From Lepraria neglecta (taxonomy: Eukaryota; Ascomycota; Lecanoromycetes; Lecanorales; Stereocaulaceae), in contig CM065653.1 in NCBI GenBank assembly GCA_033220425.1, positions 1,550,001-1,614,000 on the forward strand: a stretch of DNA of 64,000 bases, read 5' to 3'. Both the position numbers and the translations under genes were made by a program. Below are positions 10,182 to 20,409 of this stretch, in pieces. Below the pieces are notes generated by a model. It was not told the DNA's origin. It searched no databases and saw only the letters and a list, made by a program, of their open reading frames with translations. Each line of letters opens with the position of its first letter. Position 1 is the stretch's first letter.

Positions 10182-13100
10182 TCAAAGTGAGTCCGGAGGA
10201 AGCCACGTCCATCCTCCAGGTGTCAGTACCCATCTCTCAAGCTCATGCCCGCTTGGTGGATACTCTTCAGCCCCATACGCAACAAGAAGCCTTATCATCT
10301 CCTCTCTAACACTACTAGCAACCTTAGACTTCCTTGCAGCATTCAGAGCACAACCGAACCTTCCACCTTTCGTATTGGGGTTGGCGCCGTTCTCCAGAAG
10401 GACATTAGCGAGCTCAGTGCGCCCATAGAAAGCAGCAGCCTGTATAGCCGATCCAAATTCGCCGCCCTGGATGTTGAGATTGGCTCTTTTCTCGAGCAAA
10501 AGTTTGAAGATCAGCATATTTCCGCTGCATGCGGCTGCCTGGACGAATGAGCCGTAGCGGCTGCCTTGAGCGTTGATTGCGACGTTCTTGCTCATCATGG
10601 AATTGAAGAGCTTAACTTTGCCGCGGCCTATGGTTTCCTGAACAGCACTGCCGCTGCGGGCGTTGACGTCCACATCAGGTTGTTCAAGTAGTAATAGTGC
10701 TATATCCTCGTGGCCCTGGCACACTGCTGTGTGGAGAGCTGTCGCCTGGTCATTGTCTTGCAGGTATGCCTTGGCATGATAATCTAAGAGTAGTCGAACA
10801 TTTGTAATATTCCCGTTCTGCGAGGCTCTATGGAGTGGTGTTCGGTTGTCGTCTCCTTGGGCATCAACATTTGCACCTCTCTCTAGAAGCAATCGATGCA
10901 CCGTGACATCATCGTCAGAAGCGGGACCATGTAAAGCGGTGTTTCCGTAAGCGTCGCTAGCGCCGACAGGTGCACCAGCATCTAGAAGCAGCTTGACCAC
11001 GTTTTTGTAACCAAGACCAGCGGCGCGGAATAAGGGCTGAGCACCAAACTTGTCTTGAGCTGATACATTTACACCTCTCTTCAATAACAGCTCTGTTATA
11101 TGGTCATGCCCGTTCAAGGCGGCATGGTGTAAGGCCGTCCAACCATCGGCATCAGAATAATCGGGATCAGCCCCGCGATCTAGTAGGGTTTGTGCCAGCG
11201 AAGCGTGGCCATGTTGCGCAGCCTCATGGAGAGGTGTTCGCTTCTGTTGATCCTGGACGAAGATATCGGCATCAGAGTTCACCAACAGCGTGGCCAGCTT
11301 GGGATATCCTTGTCGACATGCAGTTTGAAGAGGACTACCGTAAGTTTCCATGAGTGCATTTACGTCCGCAGAGCGATGGATGAGAATCGTGACGATTTCG
11401 AGGTGACCCTCGACAGCTGCGGCGTGAAGGGCTGTCCCATAATCACCACTTCTTGCATTGCAATCAGCCCCTTGCTCTAGCAATAGATTCACCATGTCTT
11501 TGTTCCCACGGAAGGCGGCGATTTGTAGAGGATGGCCGTAGGTCCCTCCCTCAGCTGTGACATCAGCTCCGGCATCTACTAACATCTTGACCATTTTGAA
11601 AGAGCCCCTTTCAACTGCTGCATGCAAAGGACTCCCTGTTGCTCCACCTATAACATTCACATTGGCGCCAGAAGCAAGGAGTCGATCGACCACATCATCG
11701 GAGCCTGAATATGCACCAGCTTGGAGGCAGCTGTCGAACCTTCCACCGCGGAGGTTCGGGTCTGCATTGAGACGGAGAAACTTCTTCACAGCCTCGACAT
11801 TACCACCTTGGGCCGCGGCTTGAAGAGGAGTCCCAAACCTTGGGTGCACTGTTCTCAATTTTGAACTCTCACCATCATCAAGTAGACGCTGAATCGCGGT
11901 TGTGTCTCCTCGGAAAGATGCTGTCCAGATGTCGCCCTTCGCCAGCTGACTTGTGGTGTCTTTTCTATTCCGAAGTCCTACAGGGATTGTCTCTCTAGCA
12001 TATGGACTAGTAGATGTCTCTGGATAGGTGCTTTGGATGGCCTTATGATCGTCCGGTCGAAGCTTTTCGAGGACCTTTTCACTGAGATCCGGGTGGTTTG
12101 ATTTACCCAGATCAAAAGCAGGATGCGGCAACTTCCTGAGCCATCGCGAAAGGACTGTTCTCCATCGAAAGATTGAAATGGTGAGAACAAGAACGACAAG
12201 GAGTATAACAGCCACTCCGAGTCCAGTGTTGAGTCCATTGTTCCCGCCGGGCTCTTCAGGGACTTTCGTTAAGTGCGTAGGTGGCATGTCATCTCCACCA
12301 AGGCTTGCATTGACAGCTGGAGACTTTGAAGTAGAATGGTCGAAGTCGAGTTGTCTTCTGTAGGCGCCAGATGGGAGATCCCTCGACGTATGTGGAGGAG
12401 GCTTGTCAAAAGAGTGTAAAGCCTCCTCACACCGAGTACTCGTAATGTTTTCCTTCTAGAATTGCAAAGACTCATTAGCATTCGACGGTCAATGCTGATG
12501 GACGGCTATCATGAGGTAGAAAAATAAGGTACCGCATAAGCAGCACATCCTTTGATGTACTCATGATAAGCAGTCCATTTGGCTAATTCCAGTAGCTGCT
12601 TCTGATCATCCAGGCTAGCCTTCTCTGCGGCGAGAGACTCTCGCTCAGTCTGCAGGAGTTGGATTTCAGTGAGCAGGGACTCTTTACTGATATCCAAAGT
12701 GATGTTGGCAGCTTTGACCCCTTCAACGGCCTTCTGCAGCAGTGCCTTCTGCATTTCTGTAATGTTCACTTCTTGCTGGAACGATTGCCAATCGACACTT
12801 GTAGGTTGGTTGCTTGTCAGTACTGTGATGATCTGCAGGGCTAAGAGCACAACGTTGATTGTAAAGACAAAAAGCACTTGGGCAAAGGTCAGCTTTTTAT
12901 TAAGCACTTTTTTCCAGCCAGACTGGACAGCTTCGCGGAGTTGAGAGGTCACTGTAGAAGATCGACGGCCATTTGCCTCCACTTCTGCATCGCCTGAGGT
13001 CGGGCCTTCTTCCCCGCCCGATAATGCTGGCGATCCCGAGATGGTCGTAGATGAGAGGTCAACGTCGTCCAATCGGTCGTCGCCTTTGAGATGTGGCGAT

Positions 13101-13234
13101 TGTGGCGGTGTTAGCGTAGTGAGGCTGGTGTCGCCGCTTCCCGTGCTAAAGCCGCCAGAACTCGAGGCCGTCTCGGTCGAGCTGTCACTACTTGATAGTT
13201 CTCGCAATGCGATTAGAGGACTGGGAGAAGACAT
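10182..13234 (-). CDS. Two-pass membrane protein with coiled coil and about 15 C-terminal ankyrin repeats
   Basis: Two exons (13234-12533 and 12455-10182) joined across a 77-nt intron keep the frame and give 991 residues. Residues 1-110 are Ser/Thr-rich and disordered. A transmembrane helix lies at about 117-139 (FAQVLFVFTINVVLLALQII). A helical coiled coil follows (LLTEIQLLQTERESLAAEKA). A second transmembrane helix lies at about 312-330 (GLGVAVILLVVLVLTISIF). From about residue 420 to the end there are some 15 ankyrin repeats with TALHHAALNGHDHITELLLK-type cores, several of a divergent GG-F/YG-S type. Helices on either side of the coiled coil suggest that loop is on one side of the membrane and the ankyrins on the other. 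I know no named family with this order. The gene appears intact. Confidence 0.75.
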
Positions 13235-14106
13235 AACAAGGCCAGATCAAACTTCAACGGACTAGAAGATAGAACAGGACTAATTGGAAGCGCAGCCATG
13301 ACGGGCGACTCTGCTGGCTTTTATGGACTCCTTTACACAAGGCTGTGGGAGTCATTGCTCCCCTGCACACCCTCGTGGAGGCTTGTCTGGGGGCAGGAAC
13401 AGCTCAGTCATGACAATTTGAGCTGAGGCAGGCTTCAAAGAACGAGTCTTATTCGCCCAATATCTGAACGAGCACCTGTTGTGGATGCAGGCACGGCGAC
13501 TATAGCCTCAAAGCAGCCCTTATCGTGTCAAGCAAGCCGCCTGTCAGGCCGATAACGCTAAGTCCACCGCTGCGCCTTCCCGGACTCGCATAAAGGGGGG
13601 TGGAAGAACGTTGTCACTGGCCCAGTACAGTCCGCAGGATCGTGTGATTTCGCCTAACAGTTCTGTCGTGTAAATGGCAGAAGGCGAAGGATAAGGAGAT
13701 GGCTTCCTGAATGCGATCGAGATGCTCCATGTCGGGAAGTGCCGTGCTCTGTAACGAGGTTGCTGTCGGAAGTACTCGCTGCATCCACTGTGGTGTTCTG
13801 CATAACATTAAAAACTCAGAAAGCATTAAGGCGCGTAGAATCAATATTTCAGCTCCAACTTTGGACACCACTTCAATCTCCCGATGTGGAACACACTGAC
13901 GGAGATGGATACAATGACGCGTCCAAAATTGCGTCGTCAGCTTGCCGAAATGATGAGCTGCTTGCATCACAAGCTCCATCTGGATGGAGCCATAATATAG
14001 AGACCAGGAAGAAACCAGGAATTGGACGATAATCCACATATTAATGAAGCTGATGAAGGAAGGCGGCCTTATGGGAGGGCAACGTTTCTTGGCTCGCTTG
14101 GCCAGT
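13235..14106. other. Intergenic; a possible decayed ORF of 142 codons on minus
   Basis: The first part should be the promoter of the ankyrin gene. A 141-residue minus-strand frame (14039-13614) has no recognisable domain or signal peptide and could be chance. Nothing else is seen. Confidence 0.3.
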
Positions 14107-14123
14107 TTAGGGTTAGGGTTAGG
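14107..14123 (+). repeat. Interstitial telomere-like repeat
   Basis: Almost three units of TTAGGG, the usual filamentous-ascomycete telomere repeat, lie just left of the first inverted-repeat element. A small hairpin (GGGTTAG..CTAACCC) follows at once. Further TTAGGG-like and CTAGGG variants occur inside the neighbouring elements. Confidence 0.7.
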
Positions 14124-14145
14124 CGGCAGCTACGCGCTAACCCAA

Positions 14146-14833
14146 AGGCAAGTGATCAATGCACCACTATTTGATGCCCGCACACCCCCAACTTTATGCA
14201 TGCACACCCCCCTAAATTAGGCGTAGCGCTGCCAAGACTACCCCCGGAGCACCCCCCTAACGACAAGCTCCGGGGGTCACTCCGGGGCACGGGCGCACAA
14301 ATATGAAGGGCCAAAAGGTCAACATTTGCTAAGAACCAAGTACTTAATCTGCCTAAGGAACTATCTGGAGCCAGTATGTACACGTACTCCAAGCCCTCTA
14401 GTACCTCTGTCTTCCCTAGAACGGTCATAGTATAGCCAGGCTTTGTAGACGTATAATGGAGATCCTCTCTTTTTAGTACGCTTTTTGATGACAGCGTAGC
14501 CGTGGCGCTGGGCGTGGCGTTGGATCTGGAGGACCATAAGCTCCAGTGTAGGAGCTCTAAGGTCCTCTAGCGGAGGCGCAAGACTTATAGCTGCATATGT
14601 GGTTCATGGTGGGTTCATGGTGTTTTGAATATTTGAATATACGTCCACCGGGGGTGATTGCGCTAGCCGAATTAGGGTTTAGGGCTAGGGGTTTGGCCCC
14701 CGGAGCTGCCCCCGGAGCTTGCAGTTAGGGGAGTGCTCTGGGGGTAGTCTTGGCAGCGCTAAGCCTACTTTGTGGGGGGGGTGCATGCATAAAGTTGGGG
14801 GTGTGCGGGCATCAAATAGGGGATCACTTGCCT
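14146..14833. mobile_element. Non-autonomous MULE-like DNA element with about 110-bp terminal inverted repeats
   Basis: The two ends are inverted copies: AGGCAAGTGATC at the left and GATCACTTGCCT at the right, with homology continuing inward for about 110 bp through TTTGATGCCCGCAC, CCCCAACTTTATGCATGCA and GCGCTGCCAAGACTACCCCC. The interior on the minus strand (about 14600-14370) encodes a broken stretch including QRHGYAVIKKRTKK and LYVYKAWLYYDRS. This resembles the FAR1-like N-terminal DNA-binding region of fungal Mutator-like transposases. No transposase catalytic region remains. A target-site duplication is not clear. The right flank AAATAAAA is also the target site of the next element. Confidence 0.65.
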
Positions 14834-14859
14834 AAATAAAAGGGTCTGACTACATTAAC

Positions 14860-14961
14860 TGGTTCCAGGTTGATACTTAATGGTATTCGCTGCCAAAGAA
14901 GAACGCAAAACAGCAACATTAGGAATCGAACCTAATACCATTAAGTATCAACCTGGAACCA
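14860..14961. mobile_element. Nested 102-bp palindromic insert with 28-bp perfect inverted repeats
   Basis: The segment starts TGGTTCCAGGTTGATACTTA and ends with its exact inverse, giving 28-bp perfect arms (14860-14887 and 14934-14961) around a 46-bp loop. It interrupts the left arm of the larger element, since the right arm runs uninterrupted across the matching place. It is flanked by TTAAC on both sides (14855-14859 and 14962-14966). This looks like a miniature inverted-repeat element that inserted after the outer one. The perfect arms suggest a recent event. Confidence 0.7.
14919..14935 (-). other. tRNA T-arm-like hairpin with a B-box match
   Basis: Read on the minus strand, TTAGGTTCGATTCCTAA has a perfect 5-bp stem around a TTCGATT loop and contains GGTTCGATTCC, the polymerase III B-box consensus. 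No A box, acceptor stem or anticodon arm could be placed, so this is not called a tRNA. It could be a remnant of a tRNA-derived sequence or a coincidence of the palindrome. Confidence 0.35.
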
Positions 14962-15877
14962 TTAACCCCCCTTTTCGCTATGTTAACCCCCCCAAAATGC
15001 GGTTAGCAACCCTAGCCCTAACCGCCCTACCGCATCCTGGAAGGGGCCATATGCTGACTAAGCCACTGCACGACAGACTTCGGTTTGCGTTGGGAAAGGT
15101 ATATAATTTTCCTAGCAAATTACTACGTCTGACGTATGCGGCGCCCTCTATCACAAATAACCCCGACTTTTCTTTTTATCCCAAGCTTATTTGTTTTGCT
15201 TCGGTAGGTGGTGACCGCATAGCCCTGTGGGCCCACATGTTGCTTGATCAGGAGATAGAGCTCGTCCCAAGTGCCTGCTCGTAGGCCGTCAGTGTTGCAA
15301 TGTGGCAATAGGCTGGGAAGGATGTCTAGCTAATGGGGGCCCCCAAGGCCCCATATATGGCCAAAACAGACAAAGAACGGCTAGCAACAGGCTTCTGGAA
15401 TCGCATAGAAAGCAATCAAGCAACGGATTGCAACAGTCAGGCGGTGGTTGCAGCTGCATAGGGGGTAAGGTGGTGGATGAGGTGGACGAGAAGGTCGATG
15501 TTTTAGTGGTGGACGGTGCAGTGGCTTAGACATATAGCCCCCGGAGCATCCCCCGGAGCAGTTGCCCCAGGGGCCCCTTCCAGGGTACGGTAGGGCGGTT
15601 AGGGCTAGGGTTGTTAACCGCTTTGGGGGGTTAACGTAGCGAAAGGGGGGTAGTCAGACCCAAATAAAAAATTTCTTGGAAGGAGCTCTGCATGTATAAC
15701 GTTCTTGCCAATGTCTCGCTCGAAAGTCACAGCAAGTACAAAGCTCATCAGGTCATGTTCGATACCAATGAGACACAGACCTCTGTAGCTACAATAATGA
15801 GCAGCGCAGAAGGACATTCTTAGCCCGTATCGAGAATCTGGTACCTTTGATCTAGGATCTCTCAAAATTGAACCACA

Positions 15878-17220
15878 ATGAGCACTGCGCCATTCAGCTT
15901 CGGCTTTCAGAACAAAGACATCGACGAAGCTGCAGGAGAGGTTGACCGGGATGTTCCTATGGATTATATTCAGCCAAATGTTCAGCCAGACGTCCAGGGA
16001 ATCCCGACGGCCACAGACTCGGAGCCTAGGTGGCACACCATCCATGCAATGGTGAGAAGCTTGCTTGTGAATACACTTCCTCCCTCAGCCTAGGCTATTA
16101 GCCTTGACTGTCTCGTTCTTTTTGCTTACTCTACCCCGAAATATCCAGCTTAAGGCACTACCATCTCGAATTTCGTACTCTTCAGTTCGGATCCCAAGCC
16201 GTGACGGCGGCCTAGTTTCGCACTCCCCAGTTCAAGTTCCCGGTAGTGACGGAATACTATTCTACCTACCTCGCCGCGAGCATTTCGACATCAAGTTTCA
16301 ACAGATGACTGAAGAGCGTGATTTCTTGGACGCTCCAGTAGAAAGACCAGCGGGTCTCTCGACTAGTGATATAACGCCAAACTCTTATGAAGGAGGTTTC
16401 AAGACCTGGGAGTGCTCTGTGGACCTCGCGACCTATGTTGCTGCCAGCCTCATGGAACGCAACACGATTGAGGGCGAGCACCATATAATAGAGGTACTGC
16501 GCACCAAACCTTGTCATCGGTCAAAGCTTACCAATTATTGTACTACAGGTGGGCGCAGGCTCGGCGCTCCCAACATTGGCATGGTTGTACTACCTTCTCA
16601 AGCACTCACCGCCTATATGGACTGTAATCCATCTGTCACTTGCAGACTTCAACCAATCAGTATTGGAGCTTTCCACTGCACCAAACCTACTTCTCACGTG
16701 GTACTTTGCTCGCGCCGAGGTGGCTCCCCCGCTGGAAGGTGATCTCGACATAACCCCAGCCCTTCTGAACCGCTTTATCAGTGATCTGTCAGCATACCGA
16801 ATCAACATTTCATTCCTCTCAGGAAGCTGGGGTTCAGCATTCAGTGATTGCCTCAAGTATTTCAATGGCACTCAGCTTCGGCCAGGAATGAAAACTGAAT
16901 TCCTGGCTAGTGAGACTATCTACTCGCCTGCTTCAATTCATACTTTTACAGAAGTGCTCGTGAAAGCATTAGAAAATGCCGACAAGAATGGTGGATGTGC
17001 AAAAGCGTTCGTCGCCGCCAAGCGAATATATTTCGGCGTGGGTGGTGGTGTGGATGAGTTCGTCGAGGGTGTGCAAGAATTCGGTTGTTCAGTAGGAGAG
17101 GTGTGGAAGAGAGAGCCTCCTGGTGTTGCAATGGTGATCCTAGACGTCGTCAGGAAGGAAAGCTTGGAGACTTTGATTATGGGTGGTATGTCTGGCACGC
17201 CGCGTCGCTGCTGCGATTAG
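15878..17220 (+). CDS. HPM1: Protein-histidine N-methyltransferase, Hpm1/METTL18 family
   Basis: Three exons (15878-16051, 16149-16493, 16549-17220) join in frame to 396 residues. The family methylates a histidine of ribosomal protein uL3 in yeast and animals; activity here is inferred. The central region has FKTWECSVDLATYVAASLME. The S-adenosylmethionine-binding motif I reads IIEVGAGSALPTLAWLYYLL, and the second intron ends just before its GTG GGC. Next come LADFNQSVLELSTAPNLLL and the SGSWGSAF segment, then a C-terminal methyltransferase region with KRIYFGVGGGVDEFVEGVQE. The N-terminal FSFGF matches the usual N-terminus of fungal members. Both introns have clean ends. The gene is intact and lies just right of the inverted-repeat elements. 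Confidence 0.85.
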
Positions 17221-18005
17221 AAACGCTGAAGGAGACGACTAATTGGGCTCGCGTAGGTCAAAACAATTCGGATAATAGCCTCCCAACTTTTCGTCGTGGC
17301 TGCTCGAACCACAAGGATTAGCAGGGAATATATGGCTACTGACTAGTAATTTAAAGTTTGCACGGCTCTCAGACCCAAAACTTTTGACCTTTTGCTGCTC
17401 ACTATCAAGCATATTGGATATGAAGTTGGGGAGATATCCGGATTGTTTTGCGAACCGCGAGTGTGGTTGGGATTATTTTAATATCGGGCTCGCAGCTTTT
17501 CAACTCTTGCCATTCTTAGGGACTCCCCCTTTCCTCACCATCCACTGCGATCGCTTCTTGTCCTCGATACTAACATTTTGGGAAGCTTGCATATTTCAAA
17601 GCAAGCATTTTCACGCTGCCTGAGAGCTACAAATTGCCTTTTCCTGCGGCCTGAAACCTCCGTGTTACTCACCACCTAGGCTCTAACCCTAGTTGAATAT
17701 CCTTTTCCAAGGCTGCTGGCCCTCGCTAAAGCCAAAATTTACACCTTCTCTCGTATTCTCAACACAAGTCCGGCTCCCGCCCACAACAAACTGATACACA
17801 AACATGGCATCAAACCCAAACCCAACACCAATCCAAATCACCCCACCCACGATGCATTGTGGGAGCGTTGCTCGAAAAGATGTGTGTAAAAGGGACAAGA
17901 ATGCCACGCAGTCAACTCGTCCTCTGCTCAAAGTCCCTCAGCAACCGCGATATAGACCCAACGAAAACTTCCCCTTCATCAATCTCCTAAGTCCGTCTCA
18001 TCGAT
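17221..18005. other. Intergenic, no gene seen
   Basis: Only short open frames are present. The 3' part should hold the promoter of the first secreted-protein paralogue. Confidence 0.4.
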
Positions 18006-18748
18006 ATGCATTCTCTCTTCACACTTTTGTTCTCCAGTCTTGTCCTCCCATTCTCCTGTGCTGCCACTAAAACGCCTTTCGACGACAACGTACGTTCCCT
18101 TCCCCACATCTAACATTCTGCACCACCCTGACCCAGACCCAGTTCGACAACTATAAAGCTGTCCCAGACGAGTCTCGGTTGACACCCTTGAGCATCTACA
18201 ACAATATTTCTTTCGGTAACCTCCTAGCAAGCCAGCCCGGCATTGACAATAAAACCTTCAATGGCGTGATGCCTCGTTGTAAATTTAACCTCATCTGTTG
18301 TGAGTGAAGACCGAAGCTAAGCATATATACAGCCAAAAACTAATCAATGCGTCGGACCCTCCAGTCCCGGGACTTTGACAGCTGTCTATACTGGCTCCCT
18401 TATCAAAACTTTCGCTCTCGAAAGCTGGTACTATGGGTGTAATGAAAATATCCAACAAGTACGGAACCCCACTCCGGTCGCGCTTATCATGAGAACTAAT
18501 CTGGGGGACTAGGGTGCCGTCTCCTTCGCCGCCGCTTGCAATGTCACTGTCACTGCCTACAAAGTTGGCTCTATCAAGCCAGTGACCCAGGGTTTTCAGT
18601 TCATGCCCGCTGAAGCAGTGGATGTGATGAATCCGCCAACTTTTGGAGTCTTTGAGGCGGCGTTTCAAGGGTTGGAAAATGCTACTATTAGTTTTGCGCC
18701 GGGGACGGTTAATCTTGTGTTTGATGATTTGGTAGGGTATACGCTGTC
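18006..18748 (+). CDS. Small secreted protein, tandem paralogue 1
   Basis: The ATG at 18006 opens a signal peptide (LFTLLFSSLVLPFSCAAT). Exons then carry TKTPFDDN, PLSIYNNISFGNLLASQPGI, KTFNGVMPR, FALESWYYGCNENIQQ, AACNVTVTAYKVGSIKPV and MNPPTFGVFEAAFQGLENAT, ending ..FDDLVGYTLS. Mature size is about 160 residues, with several N-glycosylation sites and two cysteines. The second splice site decides its status. The site homologous to paralogue 2 leads to an early stop, whereas an alternative AAG acceptor 10 nt upstream keeps the frame with a 43-nt intron. The gene could therefore be intact or frameshifted. The function of this ascomycete family is unknown to me. Confidence 0.6.
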
Positions 18749-19629
18749 GTGAGGGGAGAAGTTGGAGTGCGGGAAGGGTATCCCCTGCATGGCTGACCAA
18801 ACACCTCGTCTCAATGCTTGGCAAGGAACATCAAAATTGCCTAACTTCAACGTCGTATAACTTTACGGCTATATAATAAATTTTCAATCGTTTTAATTCT
18901 GAAAGTTCATAAACATCTAAGGAATAGTATCTATAAGTTTGAAAGGATGTCGCAAGATGCGTGTTGAGTTTTCCTGTTATAAAAGTTGCGACTGTGAGGC
19001 GCCAAGACTCAGCCCCTGAAACGAGGTGCTTAGCCATGCAGGGGATAACTTTCACTATCCACAATCATCATCGGTCTTTCGTAGTATACTATACCTATTC
19101 GAGTTTTCATAAATCTCCGAGTACCGCCCCACCACACCCTTTGGATTTACGATGCAACCACACGGAATCTGGATATCTCTAGCTGTTTCCGAGGATTGGG
19201 AATGCGATTTTTACATAGTAAAGATCAATGAGATCTTTCAAATCCCAATATATGCGATCGGTCCTCATCTTATCCCAATGTATGCGCCAATGACCTAGAT
19301 GATGACTATGTGGCTGACCTAATTACGTTCATGGTATGCACCTCCCATTGACGGATTGTGAAGGATTAACGAGGTATCCTAAAGGTCATCTATTCGCAAC
19401 CTATTATTCGGAAACATCCTGTTTCTGTCTTCTGATCCCGCACACAGACAGCTCTTCTCATGCGAAAGCTGGCTCCAATGCTCCGCTGAATATTACTATA
19501 AGAGGGCCATGGAGCGTGCGATCTCTCCAGACTGCCTTTCTCGTCGTGCAAATTTGGACATTCAGTGACCTGCAACTCGAATTCAACATCCGACTTCGCT
19601 TTCCAACATTAACTGCTCATATCTGCCAG
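18749..19629. other. Spacer between secreted-protein paralogues
   Basis: No gene. It includes a stray copy of the ACCTATTCGAGTTTTCATAA-type motif (about 19093) that recurs many times further right. Confidence 0.4.
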
Positions 19630-20409
19630 ATGCAGTCCTCGTTCACTATCGCTATCTATAGCTTGGCCCTCTTCAGTCCTGCCGCTGCCACAAAGACACC
19701 ATTCGACGATAATGTAACTTCAACTCAATGTCTCGCATGCCATGCTGTGTACTACATTAACAAAATCCTAGTTCAACATCTTATTCGTCATTTCCGACGA
19801 TGACTCCGGTCGGCATCTACAACAATATCTCATTTGGCGGCTTCGATGCTAGCCAACCCGGTGTCGCCAACGAAACTTTCAATGGCGTGATGCCCCACTG
19901 TAAGACTTTCCCTATCATCCTCGCTCTTATTCACACCTTAAGCTGCAATATCGACTGAAATTTCGACCCAGCGAAACCGAACCAAGCAATTGCCACGTCG
20001 AGCCCAGTAATACTCACAGCTACATCTCCCAGCAAGTCTTTCGCGATTACTAGCTGGTACTACAGCTGCAATGCGCAACTCAAGCGGGTCTGTGGCCACC
20101 AACCCAGCACACTTCCATTATCCAGCATATTTCTAACAACAAAGCATTGCAGGCGCCGTCTCTACTGCCGCCGCTTGCAACATCACAGCCACAGGCTATA
20201 AAGCAGACTTTACTAAGCCCGTTGCAACCCAGGTCTTCGTGTTCGCGCCTGCGGAAGAGGTGGATCTGATGAATCCGCCTACGTTTGGGGCTTTTGAGAC
20301 GGCTTTTCAGAATTTGCAGAATGTCACTATTGCATTTATGCCAGTGGGTTTGGATACTACTGCTGTCAACCTTGTTATTGATGATTTGGTGGGGCATACG
20401 CTGTCATGA
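19630..20409 (+). pseudogene. Small secreted protein, tandem paralogue 2, probably broken
   Basis: The same exon plan as paralogue 1: signal peptide (FTIAIYSLALFSPAAAT), TKTPFDDN, YNNISFGGFDASQPGV, ETFNGVMPH, ITSWYYSCNAQLKR, CNITATGYKADFTKPVATQ and MNPPTFGAFETAFQNLQNVT. The exon after intron 1 does not keep the frame into the YNNISFGG block. The last intron boundary also does not give the frame needed downstream with the visible acceptor. I therefore count one or two frameshifts. It lies 1.6 kb downstream of paralogue 1 in the same orientation and is clearly a tandem copy. Confidence 0.55.

Larger units (their letters stand above)
14842..15661. mobile_element. Second inverted-repeat DNA element with an 8-bp target-site duplication
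   Basis: Ends are GGGTCTGACTAC and GTAGTCAGACCC, a perfect 12-bp inverted repeat. The homology continues inward for about 85 bp on the right arm, with CCCCCCTTT, CGCTACGTTAACC and AACCCTAGCCCTAACCGCCC blocks. The element is flanked by the perfect 8-bp direct repeat AAATAAAA at 14834-14841 and 15662-15669. Long terminal repeats with 8-bp duplication fit the Mutator-like superfamily; hAT elements also make 8-bp duplications but usually have short ends. The interior has no recognisable coding region. The left arm is interrupted by a smaller insert. Confidence 0.75.

Noticed and set aside
12178-12363. Plus-strand ORFs across the ankyrin gene
   Set aside because: They are antisense shadows of a well-supported coding exon.
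14107-14123. A chromosome end
   Set aside because: Only about three units, with genes continuing on both sides.
14860-14961. A tRNA gene, suggested by the T-arm and B-box
   Set aside because: No acceptor stem, anticodon arm or A box can be built around it, and the flanks are the palindromic arms of an insert.
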